A stretch of DNA of 64,000 bases from Hasllibacter sp. MH4015 (GCF_020177575.1 NZ_JAHTBK010000001.1:186001-250000); one strand, 5' to 3'. Shown: positions 17,942 through 28,082, counted from the stretch's first letter. A program made the numbers and translations. Notes: a model not told the origin generated them from the letters alone.

Positions 17942-19761
17942 CAGTAAACCCTCGCTTTCGGCTTGATCTTGTCCATGTCGATCCCGCCTTCATTGTGACC
18001 GATCAGCGGGCTGAGGCCCACGGCGCGGTAATCCAGATCCACCTTGTTACCATCGACATAGGCCAGAGAATGCTTGCGCCAGTTTTCGTCGTCGCGGTCG
18101 GGGTGATCTTCGTGTGCGTGGGCGCCGCGGCTTTCCTTGCGCGCCTCCGCCCCTGCGATCGTCGCGAGTGCGTTGGGCATCAGGTTTGCCAGTTCCAGCG
18201 TCTCCATCAGGTCGGAGTTCCAGACCATGGAGCGGTCGGTGACGGCCACGTCGTCCATCTTGCCTGCAACGCCGATCATCTTCTCCAACCCTTCGGCCAG
18301 TGTCTTGTCGGTGCGGAAGACGGCGGCGTCGGCCTGCATCGTTTTCTGCATCTCCAGTCGCAGCTCCGCCGTGGGCGTGCCGCCATCGGCGTGCCGGATG
18401 TCGTCAAAGCGCGCCAGGGCCTTGTCGATCTGGTTTTGCGGGACGTCGGGGTTTTTCTCGTTCGGGTCCACGATCTCGCCCGCCTTGATCGCTGCGGCGC
18501 GCCCGAAGACCACGAGGTCGATGAGCGAGTTGGAGCCGAGGCGGTTGGCCCCGTGGACGGAGGCGCAGCCGGCTTCACCCACGGCCATCAGGCCCGGCAC
18601 GATGCGGTTGGGGTCATCCTCCGTGGGGTTCAGAACCTCGCCCAGGTAGTTCGTGGGGATGCCGCCCATATTGTAATGCACGGTGGGCAGCACCGGGATT
18701 GGTTCCTTGGTCAGGTCCACACCGGCGAAGATGCGCGCGCTCTCGGAAATGCCGGGCAGGCGCAAGTCCAGCGTTTCCTTGGGCAGGTGGTTGAGGTGGA
18801 GGTGAATGTGGTCCCCGTTCTCGCCCACGCCGCGGCCTTCGCGGATCTCCATCGTCATGCAGCGGGAGACGACATCGCGCGAGGCGAGGTCCTTGTAGGT
18901 CGGCGCGTAGCGTTCCATGAACCGCTCGCCCTCGGAATTGGTCAGGTAGCCGCCCTCGCCCCGCGCGCCTTCGGTGATCAGGCAGCCTGCGCCGTAGATG
19001 CCGGTGGGGTGGAACTGCACGAACTCCATGTCTTGCAGCGGCAGGCCCGCACGGGCCACCATCCCACCGCCGTCCCCGGTGCAGGTATGGGCGGAGGTGG
19101 CCGAGAAATAGGCGCGGCCATAGCCGCCGGTGGCCAGCACACACATCTTGGAATGGAAAACGTGCATCGTGCCATCATCCAGCTTCCACGCGACGACGCC
19201 GACACATTGTCCTTCGTCATTCATGAGAAGGTCGGTGGCGAAGTATTCGATGAAGAACTCCGCATCGTTCTTGAGCGACTGGCCATAAAGCGTGTGCAGG
19301 ATCGCGTGACCTGTCCGGTCGGCGGCAGCACAGGTGCGCTGCACGGGGGGGCCTTCGCCGAATTCCGTCGTGTGGCCACCGAACGGACGCTGATAGATCT
19401 TGCCGTCTTCGGTGCGGGAGAAGGGGACACCGTAATGCTCAAGCTCATAAACCGCCTTGGGGGCTTCGCGCGCGAGGTACTCCATTGCGTCGGTGTCCCC
19501 CAGCCAGTCGGAGCCCTTCACGGTGTCGTACATGTGCCAGTGCCAGTGATCCGGCCCCATGTTGCCGAGGCTCGCCGCGATGCCGCCTTGTGCGGCCACG
19601 GTGTGTGACCGGGTCGGGAACACCTTGGAGATGCAGGCCGTCTTCAGGCCCTGTTCGGCCATGCCAAGCGTCGCGCGCAGGCCAGAGCCTCCCGCACCCA
19701 CGACGACGACGTCATAGGTGTGGTGGGTCAGCTCATAGGCCGGGGAAACGGTATCTTTCAT
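17941..19761 (-). CDS. sdhA: Succinate dehydrogenase flavoprotein subunit
   Basis: Oxidises succinate to fumarate with covalently bound FAD, facing the cytoplasm. The 606 residues carry the Rossmann motif [11 protein letters not shown] (20-30), the flavinylation site His53 in [10 protein letters not shown], the substrate-binding [21 protein letters not shown] block in the middle, and the C-terminal [23 protein letters not shown] block. Length is standard (E. coli 588). It lies 12 bases after sdhD in the order C-D-A and is followed without a gap by three lipoprotein genes and then sdhB. Confidence 0.97.
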   Translation of the reverse strand: MKDTVSPAYELTHHTYDVVVVGAGGSGLRATLGMAEQGLKTACISKVFPTRSHTVAAQGGIAASLGNMGPDHWHWHMYDTVKGSDWLGDTDAMEYLAREAPKAVYELEHYGVPFSRTEDGKIYQRPFGGHTTEFGEGPPVQRTCAAADRTGHAILHTLYGQSLKNDAEFFIEYFATDLLMNDEGQCVGVVAWKLDDGTMHVFHSKMCVLATGGYGRAYFSATSAHTCTGDGGGMVARAGLPLQDMEFVQFHPTGIYGAGCLITEGARGEGGYLTNSEGERFMERYAPTYKDLASRDVVSRCMTMEIREGRGVGENGDHIHLHLNHLPKETLDLRLPGISESARIFAGVDLTKEPIPVLPTVHYNMGGIPTNYLGEVLNPTEDDPNRIVPGLMAVGEAGCASVHGANRLGSNSLIDLVVFGRAAAIKAGEIVDPNEKNPDVPQNQIDKALARFDDIRHADGGTPTAELRLEMQKTMQADAAVFRTDKTLAEGLEKMIGVAGKMDDVAVTDRSMVWNSDLMETLELANLMPNALATIAGAEARKESRGAHAHEDHPDRDDENWRKHSLAYVDGNKVDLDYRAVGLSPLIGHNEGGIDMDKIKPKARVY

Positions 19762-19773
19762 CTCAACTGCCTC

Positions 19774-20145
19774 TCAAAGGGCGATCTGCATCAGGGCGAT
19801 CAAGCCGCCCGCTGCGACGCCGTAGCAAAGAATGGTGGTGGCGATGATCGCGATCTTGCGCGTCAGGCCTCTTGTGTAATCCTCGATCAGCACCTGAACG
19901 CCGTAGCGCATGTGGTGCATCCCCACGACAAGATAGGCCGCGACGATCAGCGCGGGGATCGGGCGACCGAGTGTCGCGATCACTTCGCCGTGCTCGGACC
20001 CCAGAAGCGGGCCGATCACACCCAGGAAGAAGGGTGTGAGGATCAGAAGCGCCACGGATGTGACGGTCATCGTCCAATGCTGGGCGGTGCCATTGCGCGC
20101 AGAACCCAGGCCGGTGACGCGTTTGCGGTCGGTGATGAATGCCAT
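19774..20145 (-). CDS. sdhD: Succinate dehydrogenase membrane anchor subunit D
   Basis: The 123-residue anchor has three membrane helices (about 28-48, 62-80, 98-118). GMHHMRYGVQVLIEDY contains the His expected to ligate haem b, followed by the Asp-Tyr pair near the quinone site. It anchors SdhAB together with SdhC and is encoded 13 bases after sdhC. The basic N-terminus (TDRKRVTGLGSARNGTAQHW) is typical of alphaproteobacterial SdhD. Confidence 0.93.
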   Translation of the reverse strand: MAFITDRKRVTGLGSARNGTAQHWTMTVTSVALLILTPFFLGVIGPLLGSEHGEVIATLGRPIPALIVAAYLVVGMHHMRYGVQVLIEDYTRGLTRKIAIIATTILCYGVAAGGLIALMQIAL

Positions 20146-20158
20146 GTTCCTGCTCCCC

Positions 20159-20542
20159 TCAGACCGCGATGATGGTCAGGAACGTGAGGGCGACCGATCC
20201 GATGATCATGCCCCACCCCATACGGTCCGCCGTTTCGACATCAAGGCCGCGCCCGGTGTCCCAGATCAGGTGCCGCAGACCACCAAGAGCGTGGTACCAG
20301 AGGCCCAGAACGCTGAGCGTCATGACCAGGTCGCCGATGAAGGACGTGATCAGCCCGTCGATCGTCGCGAAGTAATCCGGTCCCGAGGCCGCGGCCATCA
20401 TCCACCAGACCACAAGGATGGCGGAAACCAGCATCGCGTTGCCGGTGATGCGCACAAGGATCGAGGTGATGGAGTTCAGCTGCGGTTTGTAGATCGTCAG
20501 ATGAGGCGAAAGCGGACGGTTGCCGCGGTTGACGTCGGCCAT
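20159..20542 (-). CDS. sdhC: Succinate dehydrogenase cytochrome b subunit
   Basis: A 127-residue membrane subunit of complex II. The N-terminal signature RPLSPHLTIY and the haem-ligand block HALGGLRHLIWD identify it. Three membrane helices follow the usual pattern. It is the first gene of the sdh unit; an AG-rich GATAGGGGGACT ribosome site precedes ATG 20542. Two TGTGATCACA palindromes lie 148 and 169 bases upstream and probably form its control region. Confidence 0.95.
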   Translation of the reverse strand: MADVNRGNRPLSPHLTIYKPQLNSITSILVRITGNAMLVSAILVVWWMMAAASGPDYFATIDGLITSFIGDLVMTLSVLGLWYHALGGLRHLIWDTGRGLDVETADRMGWGMIIGSVALTFLTIIAV

Positions 20543-20689
20543 GGCTGGAGTCCCCCTATCAAAAGTGCCGTCAGGATTGGCTGGGTGCCGGTCGTTGCCT
20601 TTATCAATAGCAACAATTGCGCTGTAGTCACGCGCTCCGGTTGCATTTTACCGGGTTGTTGTGGGGCTTAACGCCGCAGAATGGCCAAG

Positions 20690-20720
20690 TGTGATCACAA
20701 GATTTGCGAGTGTGATCACA
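20690..20720. promoter_or_regulatory. Paired TGTGATCACA palindromes upstream of sdhC
   Basis: Two perfect 10-base palindromes, TGTGATCACA at 20690-20699 and 20711-20720, have centres exactly 21 bases apart, two turns of the helix. The same pair with the same spacing precedes sucC, and a single copy precedes lpdA. They lie in the 206-base gap between mch and sdhC. Likely an operator for a dimer-of-dimers regulator of TCA-cycle genes. Confidence 0.8.
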
Positions 20721-20748
20721 GTTCTGGGCGCGCGGCCAAAACCGGCGA

Positions 20749-21786
20749 TCACCGCGGAATCAGGACCCAGTAGTCGAGGTCGAGCAAGACGTCGGACAGA
20801 TATTTTCCATCCGCGCCGCGCAGTCGCCCCGCAGCGCCCTTCGTGGCCACAAGCCGCAGTCGAAGTGCACCGACATGGGGATCGGTCGTCTCCGCCCGAT
20901 CAAGCACTTCGGACCAGGCATAGACGGTGTCGCCCGCCATTGCGGGGTTGGCGTGGGCGCCCGCGTTGATCGCCGCGATCAGCTGCGCGTTGGCCAGTCC
21001 GTTGAAGCTGAGCGCGCGGGCCATGGAGATGATGTGACCCCCATAGATCAGACGCTTGCCATCGGGTCGGGCGGTGACGTCGAAATGCACCTTGGCCGTG
21101 TTCTGCCACAGGCGGGTGGCCATCATGTGTTCGGGGTCGGTCAGGGTGACGCCATCGACGTGGTCGATGATTTCGCCAATTTCGTAATCGCCCCAGCGGT
21201 GCGCCTCTCCCGCAGCGGCGAAATCGTAGCGGGACCAATCCAGGGTCTCGGGGATATGGAGGGCGTCGGCGGGCACAGACTGGGCAAGGTCTGGAACGGT
21301 TGGCTCCGGCGCGGGGGCGGATGCGTCCCGTTTGCGGACCATGACCCAGCGCACATACTCCAGGACGGGCGTGTCGAAATTCTTGAACCCGCGCGTGCGG
21401 ACCCAGACGATGCCGGTCTTGCCGTTGGAATTCTCTTTCAAGCCGATGATTTCAGAGGTCGACCGGATGGTGTCGCCGGATTCCACACGCTCCAGGAACC
21501 GGCCCTCGGCATAGCCGAGATTGGCGACGGCGTTGAGCGAGATGTCGGGGACCGTCTTGCCGAAGACCGTGTGGAAGGTGATCAGGTCATCCATGATTGG
21601 ATTGCGCAGGGCGCTGCCGCGGGCGGCGAAATCCCACGAGCTTTGCAGGGCGAAACGCGGGCCGTAGAGCGACTGGTACATCGCCACATCCCCGTCGTGC
21701 AGCGTGCGCGGCGTTGCATGGTCGATGACCTGCCCGACGCTGTAATCCTCGAAGAAATAGCCCTGATTTGTCTTTGTGCTGCTCAT
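20749..21786 (-). CDS. mch: Mesaconyl-CoA hydratase (double MaoC domain)
   Basis: Hydrates mesaconyl-C1-CoA to beta-methylmalyl-CoA in the ethylmalonyl-CoA pathway. The 345 residues contain two MaoC-like hot-dog domains (about 5-160 and 190-345); the second has the hydratase block DPEHMMATRLWQNTAKVHFD and IYGGHIISMARAL with a His. It resembles the Rhodobacter Mch subfamily rather than short (about 150-residue) MaoC hydratases. Its ATG overlaps the DUF1737 gene stop by four bases, and it is the last gene of a four-gene set starting with the CitE-like mcl2. Confidence 0.92.
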   Translation of the reverse strand: MSSTKTNQGYFFEDYSVGQVIDHATPRTLHDGDVAMYQSLYGPRFALQSSWDFAARGSALRNPIMDDLITFHTVFGKTVPDISLNAVANLGYAEGRFLERVESGDTIRSTSEIIGLKENSNGKTGIVWVRTRGFKNFDTPVLEYVRWVMVRKRDASAPAPEPTVPDLAQSVPADALHIPETLDWSRYDFAAAGEAHRWGDYEIGEIIDHVDGVTLTDPEHMMATRLWQNTAKVHFDVTARPDGKRLIYGGHIISMARALSFNGLANAQLIAAINAGAHANPAMAGDTVYAWSEVLDRAETTDPHVGALRLRLVATKGAAGRLRGADGKYLSDVLLDLDYWVLIPR

Positions 21787-21986
21787 TGCTGACCCAGTTT
21801 CATATCGGGCGCATAGGGCGCGTCGATGTCCTTGGTGACGGCCTGACCGCAGCGAACGACCCCGCGCGCCGCGTCGAAGGTCATGGTCGGATCGCCATGC
21901 AGCTCCCAGCCGTTCGACAAGGCCTCAGACACCTTATGGCAAAAGGCCGAAGTGTCATCCTCGGTCAGCAAGCGGTAGATTTTCAT
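21783..21986 (-). CDS. DUF1737 small protein
   Basis: A 67-residue soluble protein. The block MKIYRLLTEDD, FCHKVSEALSNGWELHGDP and VRCGQAVTKD matches the DUF1737 pattern as I remember it. Function unknown; the cysteine pair (FCHK, RCGQ) could bind metal. It is coupled to mch by an ATGA overlap and follows the NnrU-like gene by three bases, so it is co-expressed with ethylmalonyl-CoA pathway enzymes. Confidence 0.8.
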   Translation of the reverse strand: MKIYRLLTEDDTSAFCHKVSEALSNGWELHGDPTMTFDAARGVVRCGQAVTKDIDAPYAPDMKLGQQ

Positions 21987-21989
21987 GCT

Positions 21990-22559
21990 CTATCCCCAGG
22001 GGGTTACGCCAAGCCAGTGGTGAATGCCCATGGCCACGAGGAGAACGACAAGGGCGATCACCGCGATGCGGATTTCCGAGGCACGTCCACCCCATTCGGG
22101 CGGGGTCCAGGCCGGTTCCGCCCGGTTGATGATCGCGATTTCCATCAGCGCCCAGATCAACAGCCCGCCGAACAGCACGAACGATGCGAGGTCCCCGTTG
22201 GGGATCAGATGCGCAAAGGCCCAAAGCGAGAAGCCGATCAATTGCGGATGGCGCAGCTTGGTTCCAACCCGGTTGCGCGGGCGGCCCGGTGGCGTCGCAC
22301 CGCTGGCATAGATGTAGAACGCGAGGATCATCAGCAGGTTGTTGATCCCCACCAGCGCGCCAGAGCGGCCCCACCAGACCGGGCCAAACGCGTCGCGGTA
22401 GCCGAAAACCATCAAGACCACGGACAGGACAACCAGGCCCGCGACGATGCCTTTGCCCGGATCGCCGAACCGCGCGCGAGAGGATGGGGCCAGCCGTTTC
22501 CATCCATGGGCGACATACCAAAGCGCAAGGCCCGCGATCAGTAGAATCCAGCCCATCAT
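21990..22559 (-). CDS. NnrU-family membrane protein
   Basis: A 189-residue inner membrane protein with five to six helices. The segment RHPQLIGFSLWAFAHL is the NnrU/isoprenylcysteine methyltransferase-like block, and HHWLGVTP near the end adds another His pair. NnrU was named in Rhodobacter for nitric oxide metabolism, but homologues such as this occur far from denitrification genes and their role is open. The start at 22559 overlaps the mcl2 stop by four bases. It sits inside a carbon-assimilation operon, so the nitrogen-oxide name should not be read as a function. Confidence 0.8.
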   Translation of the reverse strand: MMGWILLIAGLALWYVAHGWKRLAPSSRARFGDPGKGIVAGLVVLSVVLMVFGYRDAFGPVWWGRSGALVGINNLLMILAFYIYASGATPPGRPRNRVGTKLRHPQLIGFSLWAFAHLIPNGDLASFVLFGGLLIWALMEIAIINRAEPAWTPPEWGGRASEIRIAVIALVVLLVAMGIHHWLGVTPWG

Positions 22560-23422
22560 GCGGCCTCCAGCTCGGCGATGGCGCGGGCCTTGGCCAGCGT
22601 GGCGCGCGCGGTGACGATGTGCAGGTTCTCGACGATCTTTCCGTCCACGACCGCGACGCCTTCGCCACGCGCCTCCGCCTCCTCGAAGGCGGCAATCTGG
22701 CGTTGGGCGAGTTCCAACTCGTCGGGGGACGGGGCGAAGATGTCGTTCGCCGTGGCGATCTGGCCGGGATGGATCAGGGTCTTGCCGTCGAACCCGAAAT
22801 CGCGGCCCTGAATGCATTCCGCCGCCAGCCCGTCCACATCGCGAAACGCGTTGTAGACACCGTCGACGCAGATGAGGCCATGGGCGCGGGCCGCCAGAAG
22901 GCTGTGTTGCAGCGCATGGATCATCGCGTCACGGGTCCGCGCACCCAGATCCTTGGCCAGATCGTTGGTACCAAGCACAAAGCCCACCATGCGCGGGGCG
23001 GTCGCGATGGTGGCGGCGTTCAGAATGCCAAGTGGCGTTTCCATCATGGCCCAGATGCGCGTATCGGCCAGCGCCTCATGGGCGTCGAGCATGGCGGCAA
23101 GGCGTTCCACGTCAGCGGCTGAGTTGACCTTCGGCACCAGGATCGCCTGCGGACGGGCGGGCGCGATTGCGGTGATGTCATCGGCGCCCCATTCGGTATC
23201 GAGCGCGTTGATCCGCACGATCTGCCGCCGCGCCCCGAAGCCCCCCTCGGCTAGCGTCGCCACAAGGGTGGCGCGCGCGTCCTCCTTCTCGTTGGGCGCA
23301 ACCGCATCTTCCAGATCGAAGATGATCGCGTCGACCGGCAACGTGCGCGCCTTGTCCATGGCCCGCGTGCGGGATGCCGGAACATAGAGGACGGAACGGT
23401 AGGGAGAGATCGTGTCAGACAT
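22556..23422 (-). CDS. mcl2: CitE-like malyl-CoA thioesterase/lyase, Mcl2 type
   Basis: A 288-residue CitE-superfamily TIM-barrel enzyme. FDLEDAV (35-41) supplies a Mg2+ site, RINALDTEWGADD the CoA pocket, and AMMETPLGILNA the second metal Glu. In Rhodobacter sphaeroides two paralogues exist: Mcl1, a malyl-CoA/beta-methylmalyl-CoA lyase of about 318 residues beginning FGPGSRP-like, and Mcl2, a (3S)-malyl-CoA thioesterase encoded close to mch. The shorter length, the N-terminus SVLYVPASRTRAM and the operon with mch favour Mcl2; this is inference from context. Mcl1 would then lie elsewhere in the genome. First gene of a four-gene operon. Confidence 0.78.
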   Translation of the reverse strand: MSDTISPYRSVLYVPASRTRAMDKARTLPVDAIIFDLEDAVAPNEKEDARATLVATLAEGGFGARRQIVRINALDTEWGADDITAIAPARPQAILVPKVNSAADVERLAAMLDAHEALADTRIWAMMETPLGILNAATIATAPRMVGFVLGTNDLAKDLGARTRDAMIHALQHSLLAARAHGLICVDGVYNAFRDVDGLAAECIQGRDFGFDGKTLIHPGQIATANDIFAPSPDELELAQRQIAAFEEAEARGEGVAVVDGKIVENLHIVTARATLAKARAIAELEAA

Positions 23423-23471
23423 CCGGGGAGCCGATCGTTGAGGACGAATTTCCCCTATGTCGGACCACAAC

Positions 23472-23503
23472 TTCGCTGCAAGCGCAAGTCCGTTGCTGCA
23501 ACG
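23472..23503. promoter_or_regulatory. Palindromes upstream of mcl2, candidate operator
   Basis: A perfect palindrome CGTTGCTGCAACG (23491-23503) is preceded by an imperfect one, TTCGCTGCAAGCGCAA (23472-23487). They lie 50-80 bases before the mcl2 start in the 276-base gap shared with the divergent exported protein. TTGC/GCAA-type sites are plausible targets for short-chain acyl-CoA-responsive regulators such as RamB/PccR, but I cannot assign the protein. Confidence 0.4.
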
Positions 23504-23698
23504 CAGCGCGCCGCGCAAGAAAATTGCGCCGGAAAATTGGGCTCGTTCACGGGCGGTTAACCAGACCATGCCAGTGTGGGGACAGATGCCAGAACGGCAC
23601 TCATCGGCAAGGAGGAAGGTTTTGCAACCCCGGCGCCTCCGCTGATCCGAATGACATCGCTTGAGTGGCCAGCGCCCCAGAAAAAGGGACATGACCTT

Positions 23699-24010
23699 AT
23701 GACGATGTTCAAATCCGCCCTGATGGCCGCGGCGTTCGCGTTGCTTTCGCTGCCGCAGGCCGCGTCGGCTCAATCCGGAATGCTGTGCGCCCAACGCGAT
23801 CTCGTGCTTGCGCAACTAACCGACCGCTATGGCGAGCAACGCCATGGCATGGGCCTTGCTCCGAATAACCGCATCGTGGAGATCTACGTGTCCGAGGAAA
23901 CCGGAAGCTGGACGATCATCCTGACCAACGCAGACGGCACCACATGCCTCATGGCCGCGGGCCAGCATTTCGAGGCGGTGGCCCCTGTCCCGGCGGGGGA
24001 CGACCTGTAG
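23699..24010 (+). CDS. Small exported protein of unknown function
   Basis: A 103-residue protein with a clear Sec signal peptide (residues 1-24, MTMFKSALMAAAFALLSLP ending ASAQS). The mature part has two cysteines (MLCAQRD, TTCLMAAG) likely to form a disulfide, and the segment YGEQRHGMGLAPNNRIVEIY. The order C - VLAQLTDRYGE - NNRIVEIYVSEETGSWTI - C - MAAGQ looks like a small, widely shared alphaproteobacterial periplasmic protein, but I cannot name its function. ATG 23699 is chosen for the signal peptide; mdh follows after 120 bases. Confidence 0.7.
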   Translation: MTMFKSALMAAAFALLSLPQAASAQSGMLCAQRDLVLAQLTDRYGEQRHGMGLAPNNRIVEIYVSEETGSWTIILTNADGTTCLMAAGQHFEAVAPVPAGDDL

Positions 24011-24127
24011 GACACGCCAACGCGCAACCCTTGGTTGATACGATCCGCCGCGCTTGCGAAGGCTTGCACCACGCGCGGCCTGCCGCTACCCCTCCGCCCG
24101 ACCGTAACACCGGACCGAGGACCTTGA

Positions 24128-25093
<966 letters not shown>

Positions 25094-25117
25094 GCCCACG
25101 GCACGACGCACAGATCA

Positions 25118-25144
25118 GGGCCGGGCCGAAATGCCCGGCCCTTT
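25118..25144 (+). terminator. Rho-independent terminator of mdh
   Basis: Nine-base perfect arms GGGCCGGGC (25118-25126) and GCCCGGCCC (25133-25141) with loop CGAAAT, followed by TTT. It also stands just past the end of the convergent glycosyltransferase. Confidence 0.85.
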
Positions 25145-25148
25145 GTCG

Positions 25149-26162
25149 TCAGAGCACGCCGTTCTGCCGCGCCACATCCACCCACGCGTCGATGTTCTTC
25201 CGCAAGGCCGCGTCGAACGCTCCGGGGCCGAGGTCGACGGATCGGCCGGGAAACGCGGTCTCGACAATTGGGCCGAGGTCAAATTGATCGCGCTGAATAT
25301 ATCCGTCGTCTTCCAGAACGGCGATCTCGGCCTCGGAATACCCGTTCACCCGGTCGAATAGCGCGCGAAGGGCCGCGGGATCGTGAAGGCAGCCCGCGAT
25401 TTCACGCCATTGGGCGATGCGGAAGGGGGGCAATTGCTCCAACCGTTCGGGCGTATTGGCGGCCTGTCGGATGAACTTCCCGGCCCAGTGCAGGGGCGTC
25501 ATCCCGTCAAAATGCACCAGCTCGATCTGGTCGGCGGGGTAGTGGGGCGGCACGACACGGTCCTTGATATGGCCATGCCGCGGCACGTGGATACCGATAT
25601 TCATCCCGATCCGCGTGCGCACAAAGGGTTTGCCCGCGGCATGGCCCGTGAAGCCGAACGGGGCGAGGGCGGATGTCCGTAACGGAGTATCATCGCGGCC
25701 CTGGTAATGGACCTTGAAGACCCCGTCGAAGATCGTGCGCTGCGGCTGACCCCGGACCAATGCGCGTTCAAGGTTGAAGACCTTCGTCCACGTCGCCCAT
25801 TCCGGCACATCGGCCAGGGCGGCCTGCACATCCGATCCGGGACGCAAGTATTCATCCGCGTCGCAATGGAGCAGGAAATCGAGCTTGCTGACCGATTGCG
25901 CATGGGTCGCGTTGATGGTCTGGCGGTTGTTGTGGCGGCGTGGGCGGCGCGGGGCGACGGCGCGCCAATAATGCCGGTCACAGCGGGTCACGTGGACGGG
26001 CGGCAACCAATCCAGAAGCTCCCCCACCGGGTCGCGGGGATTGTCGAGGTAGATGTGGATTTCATCCGCGCCAAGGCTCAGGTGGTGGGCGACAAAGGCC
26101 ATGACCAATTGCGGGGGCTCCGCCACGGTGGCGACGATCCCCCATCGAAATGGCTTGGACAT
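25149..26162 (-). CDS. Glycosyltransferase family 2-like protein (DUF-type)
   Basis: A 337-residue predicted glycosyltransferase of the Glyco_tranf_2_4/GT92-like group. An N-terminal sugar-nucleotide fold (VATVAEPPQLVMAFVAHHLSLG) is followed by the metal-binding acidic motif HCDADEYLRPG near residue 98-108, the family's DxD-like site, and HFDGMTPLHWAGKF in the second half. There is no signal or membrane helix, so it should act on the cytoplasmic side. It lies between mdh and sucC on the opposite strand. The sugar and the acceptor cannot be inferred; an exopolysaccharide role is one possibility. Confidence 0.75.
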   Translation of the reverse strand: MSKPFRWGIVATVAEPPQLVMAFVAHHLSLGADEIHIYLDNPRDPVGELLDWLPPVHVTRCDRHYWRAVAPRRPRRHNNRQTINATHAQSVSKLDFLLHCDADEYLRPGSDVQAALADVPEWATWTKVFNLERALVRGQPQRTIFDGVFKVHYQGRDDTPLRTSALAPFGFTGHAAGKPFVRTRIGMNIGIHVPRHGHIKDRVVPPHYPADQIELVHFDGMTPLHWAGKFIRQAANTPERLEQLPPFRIAQWREIAGCLHDPAALRALFDRVNGYSEAEIAVLEDDGYIQRDQFDLGPIVETAFPGRSVDLGPGAFDAALRKNIDAWVDVARQNGVL

Positions 26163-26281
26163 GTCCGATGGCTCCGGGGTTGGGACGCGTGCCGACCACG
26201 CTGCGCCGGATCGCGGATCGGGGCAAGTCAGATCACATGCGGCGCGGTGAGTCGCGGCGGCGCGGCAGAGGGCGATATTTT

Positions 26282-26312
26282 TGTGATCACACGTTGGAAA
26301 AGTGTGATCACA
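26282..26312. promoter_or_regulatory. Paired TGTGATCACA palindromes upstream of sucC
   Basis: Perfect copies at 26282-26291 and 26303-26312, centres 21 bases apart exactly as at sdhC, 111-141 bases before the sucC start. The region is AT-rich against its neighbours. A weaker copy (TCAGATCACA, 8 of 10) lies at 26228-26237. The pair also lies 120 bases from the divergent glycosyltransferase start and could act on both. Confidence 0.8.
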
Positions 26313-26422
26313 AATGTCGGTTTTTCGCCCAAAACCCTGTGCCTGCGGCAGAATGCCGTTTCAATGCAAGCGGCGGTTGTGTCACGTCCAAGTGAACGTG
26401 ACCTAAAGAACGGACCAGTTCC

Positions 26423-27616
26423 ATGAACATTCATGAGTATCAGGCGAAAGCTCTCCTCCGGCAATATGGCGCACCGGTTTCCGACGGACGGGTGGTGCTG
26501 AAGGCGGAAGACGCCAAGACCGCCGCGGGCGAAATGGACGGGCCGCTTTGGGTCGTGAAGGCGCAGATCCACGCAGGGGGCCGCGGCAAGGGCAAGTTCA
26601 AGGAAGCCGATGCCGGGGACGCGGGCGGCGTGCGCCTGGCGAAATCGGTTGAGGAAGCGGCGGAAGAGGCCAAGAAGATGCTTGGCCGCACGTTGGTGAC
26701 GCACCAGACGGGTCCGGCCGGCAAGCAGGTCAACCGTATCTATATCGAGGATGGCTCGGGCATTGAGACGGAGATGTACCTGGCGCTTCTGGTGGATCGA
26801 CAGACCAGCCGCATTTCCTTCGTCTGCTCTACCGAGGGCGGCATGGATATCGAGGAAGTGGCGGCGGAGACGCCCGAAAAGATCCTGTCGTTCAGCGTCG
26901 ATCCGGCGACGGGGTATCAGCCCTACCACGGGCGGCGCGTGGCCTTCTCGCTCGGCCTTGAGGGCCAGCAGGTCAAGCAATGCGTCAAGCTGATGGGCCA
27001 GTTGTTCGATGCCTTCGTGGAGAAGGACATGGAGATGCTGGAGATCAATCCGCTGATCGTGACCGATGGCGGTGATCTGAAAGTGCTGGACGCGAAGGTC
27101 GGGTTCGACGGAAACGCCGTCTATCGCCACGCCGACATCGCCGCGCTGCGCGATGAGACGGAAGAGGACCCCAAGGAACTGGCCGCGTCCAAGTTCGACC
27201 TCAACTACATCGCGCTCGACGGGGAAATCGGCTGCATGGTCAACGGCGCGGGCCTCGCCATGGCAACGATGGATATCATCAAGCTTTACGGCGCGGAGCC
27301 TGCCAACTTCCTTGATGTGGGCGGCGGCGCCACGAAGGAAAAGGTGACGGAGGCGTTCAAGATCATCACCTCCGATCCGCAGGTCAAAGGCATCCTCGTG
27401 AACATCTTCGGCGGTATCATGCGCTGCGATATCATCGCCGAGGGCGTGGTGGCCGCGGTCAAGGAAGTGGGTCTTGAGGTTCCGCTGGTCGTGCGGCTTG
27501 AAGGCACGAATGTCGAAAAGGGCAAGGAAATCATCAACTCCTCCGGCCTGAACGTCATCGCCGCAGATGACCTGAAAGACGGGGCGGAGAAGATCGTAAA
27601 GGCCGTTAAAGGGTAG
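26423..27616 (+). CDS. sucC: Succinyl-CoA synthetase beta subunit
   Basis: The 397-residue beta subunit grasps the nucleotide and catalyses ADP/GDP phosphorylation coupled to succinyl-CoA hydrolysis. The N-terminal ATP-grasp fold begins [16 protein letters not shown], the nucleotide lysine block [14 protein letters not shown] lies near 48-61, LEINPLIVT near 205, and the C-terminal succinate-CoA domain has [16 protein letters not shown] and [15 protein letters not shown] near 330. Length is like E. coli SucC (388). It is separated from sucD by five accessory genes, which is not the usual direct pairing. A double palindrome upstream probably controls it. Confidence 0.97.
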   Translation: MNIHEYQAKALLRQYGAPVSDGRVVLKAEDAKTAAGEMDGPLWVVKAQIHAGGRGKGKFKEADAGDAGGVRLAKSVEEAAEEAKKMLGRTLVTHQTGPAGKQVNRIYIEDGSGIETEMYLALLVDRQTSRISFVCSTEGGMDIEEVAAETPEKILSFSVDPATGYQPYHGRRVAFSLGLEGQQVKQCVKLMGQLFDAFVEKDMEMLEINPLIVTDGGDLKVLDAKVGFDGNAVYRHADIAALRDETEEDPKELAASKFDLNYIALDGEIGCMVNGAGLAMATMDIIKLYGAEPANFLDVGGGATKEKVTEAFKIITSDPQVKGILVNIFGGIMRCDIIAEGVVAAVKEVGLEVPLVVRLEGTNVEKGKEIINSSGLNVIAADDLKDGAEKIVKAVKG

Positions 27617-27620
27617 GCCG

Positions 27621-28082
27621 ATGCGCCCCGCCGAATTCCCCGAACGCAATACGGCACGCCGCCGGGCCATGCATATGGTCCGGGGTGCGCTATGCGCCGT
27701 GGCGATGGGCGGCACCGCGCTGGCCCAGGCTCCGTCCGTCGGATCAGCGGAGGCGAACCCGGCAATCCTTGCCCACCTGTTCGTCAATGTCTGCTTCACC
27801 AGCCAATCCCTGACCGAGGCGCAGGATCGTCTTCTGGCAAATAGGATGGTTCCGAACCCTGAGACGGGAACGTATTTCCATCCGGTCTTCGACATGTCCA
27901 TGAACCCGGCGGGCGACATCTGCTCCATCGTGTTTTCGGGCACGGACGTGGAGGAGGACATCGCGACCTTCCGGGAAACGCTGACGTCGATCGTCGGCAT
28001 CCGCACCGGAGATGTGGAACTGGTTCCGGTTCCCCAAACCGCCGAGGTGCTGCTGCGCGGTGGCGTGGAGGTGCAGTGGTGA
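27621..28082 (+). CDS. Exported protein of unknown function between sucC and sucD
   Basis: A 153-residue protein starting four bases after sucC. Its N-terminus has twin basic residues ([13 protein letters not shown]) and a hydrophobic stretch ending TALAQA, a signal peptide of Sec or possibly Tat type. The mature part has cysteines in NVCFTSQS and GDICSIVF, probably a disulfide. It resembles in plan the exported protein at 29547 (a signal, a Cys near AxxxFVNVCF or AHCF, a second Cys, about 130-150 mature residues), so the two may be distant relatives. It overlaps the next gene by four bases. Confidence 0.6.
   Translation: MRPAEFPERNTARRRAMHMVRGALCAVAMGGTALAQAPSVGSAEANPAILAHLFVNVCFTSQSLTEAQDRLLANRMVPNPETGTYFHPVFDMSMNPAGDICSIVFSGTDVEEDIATFRETLTSIVGIRTGDVELVPVPQTAEVLLRGGVEVQW

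Noticed and set aside
20690-20720. CRP-type binding sites
   Set aside because: TGTGA and TCACA are joined with no spacer, whereas CRP needs six bases between the half-sites, so each palindrome is too short for CRP. FNR half-sites (TTGAT/ATCAA) do not fit either.
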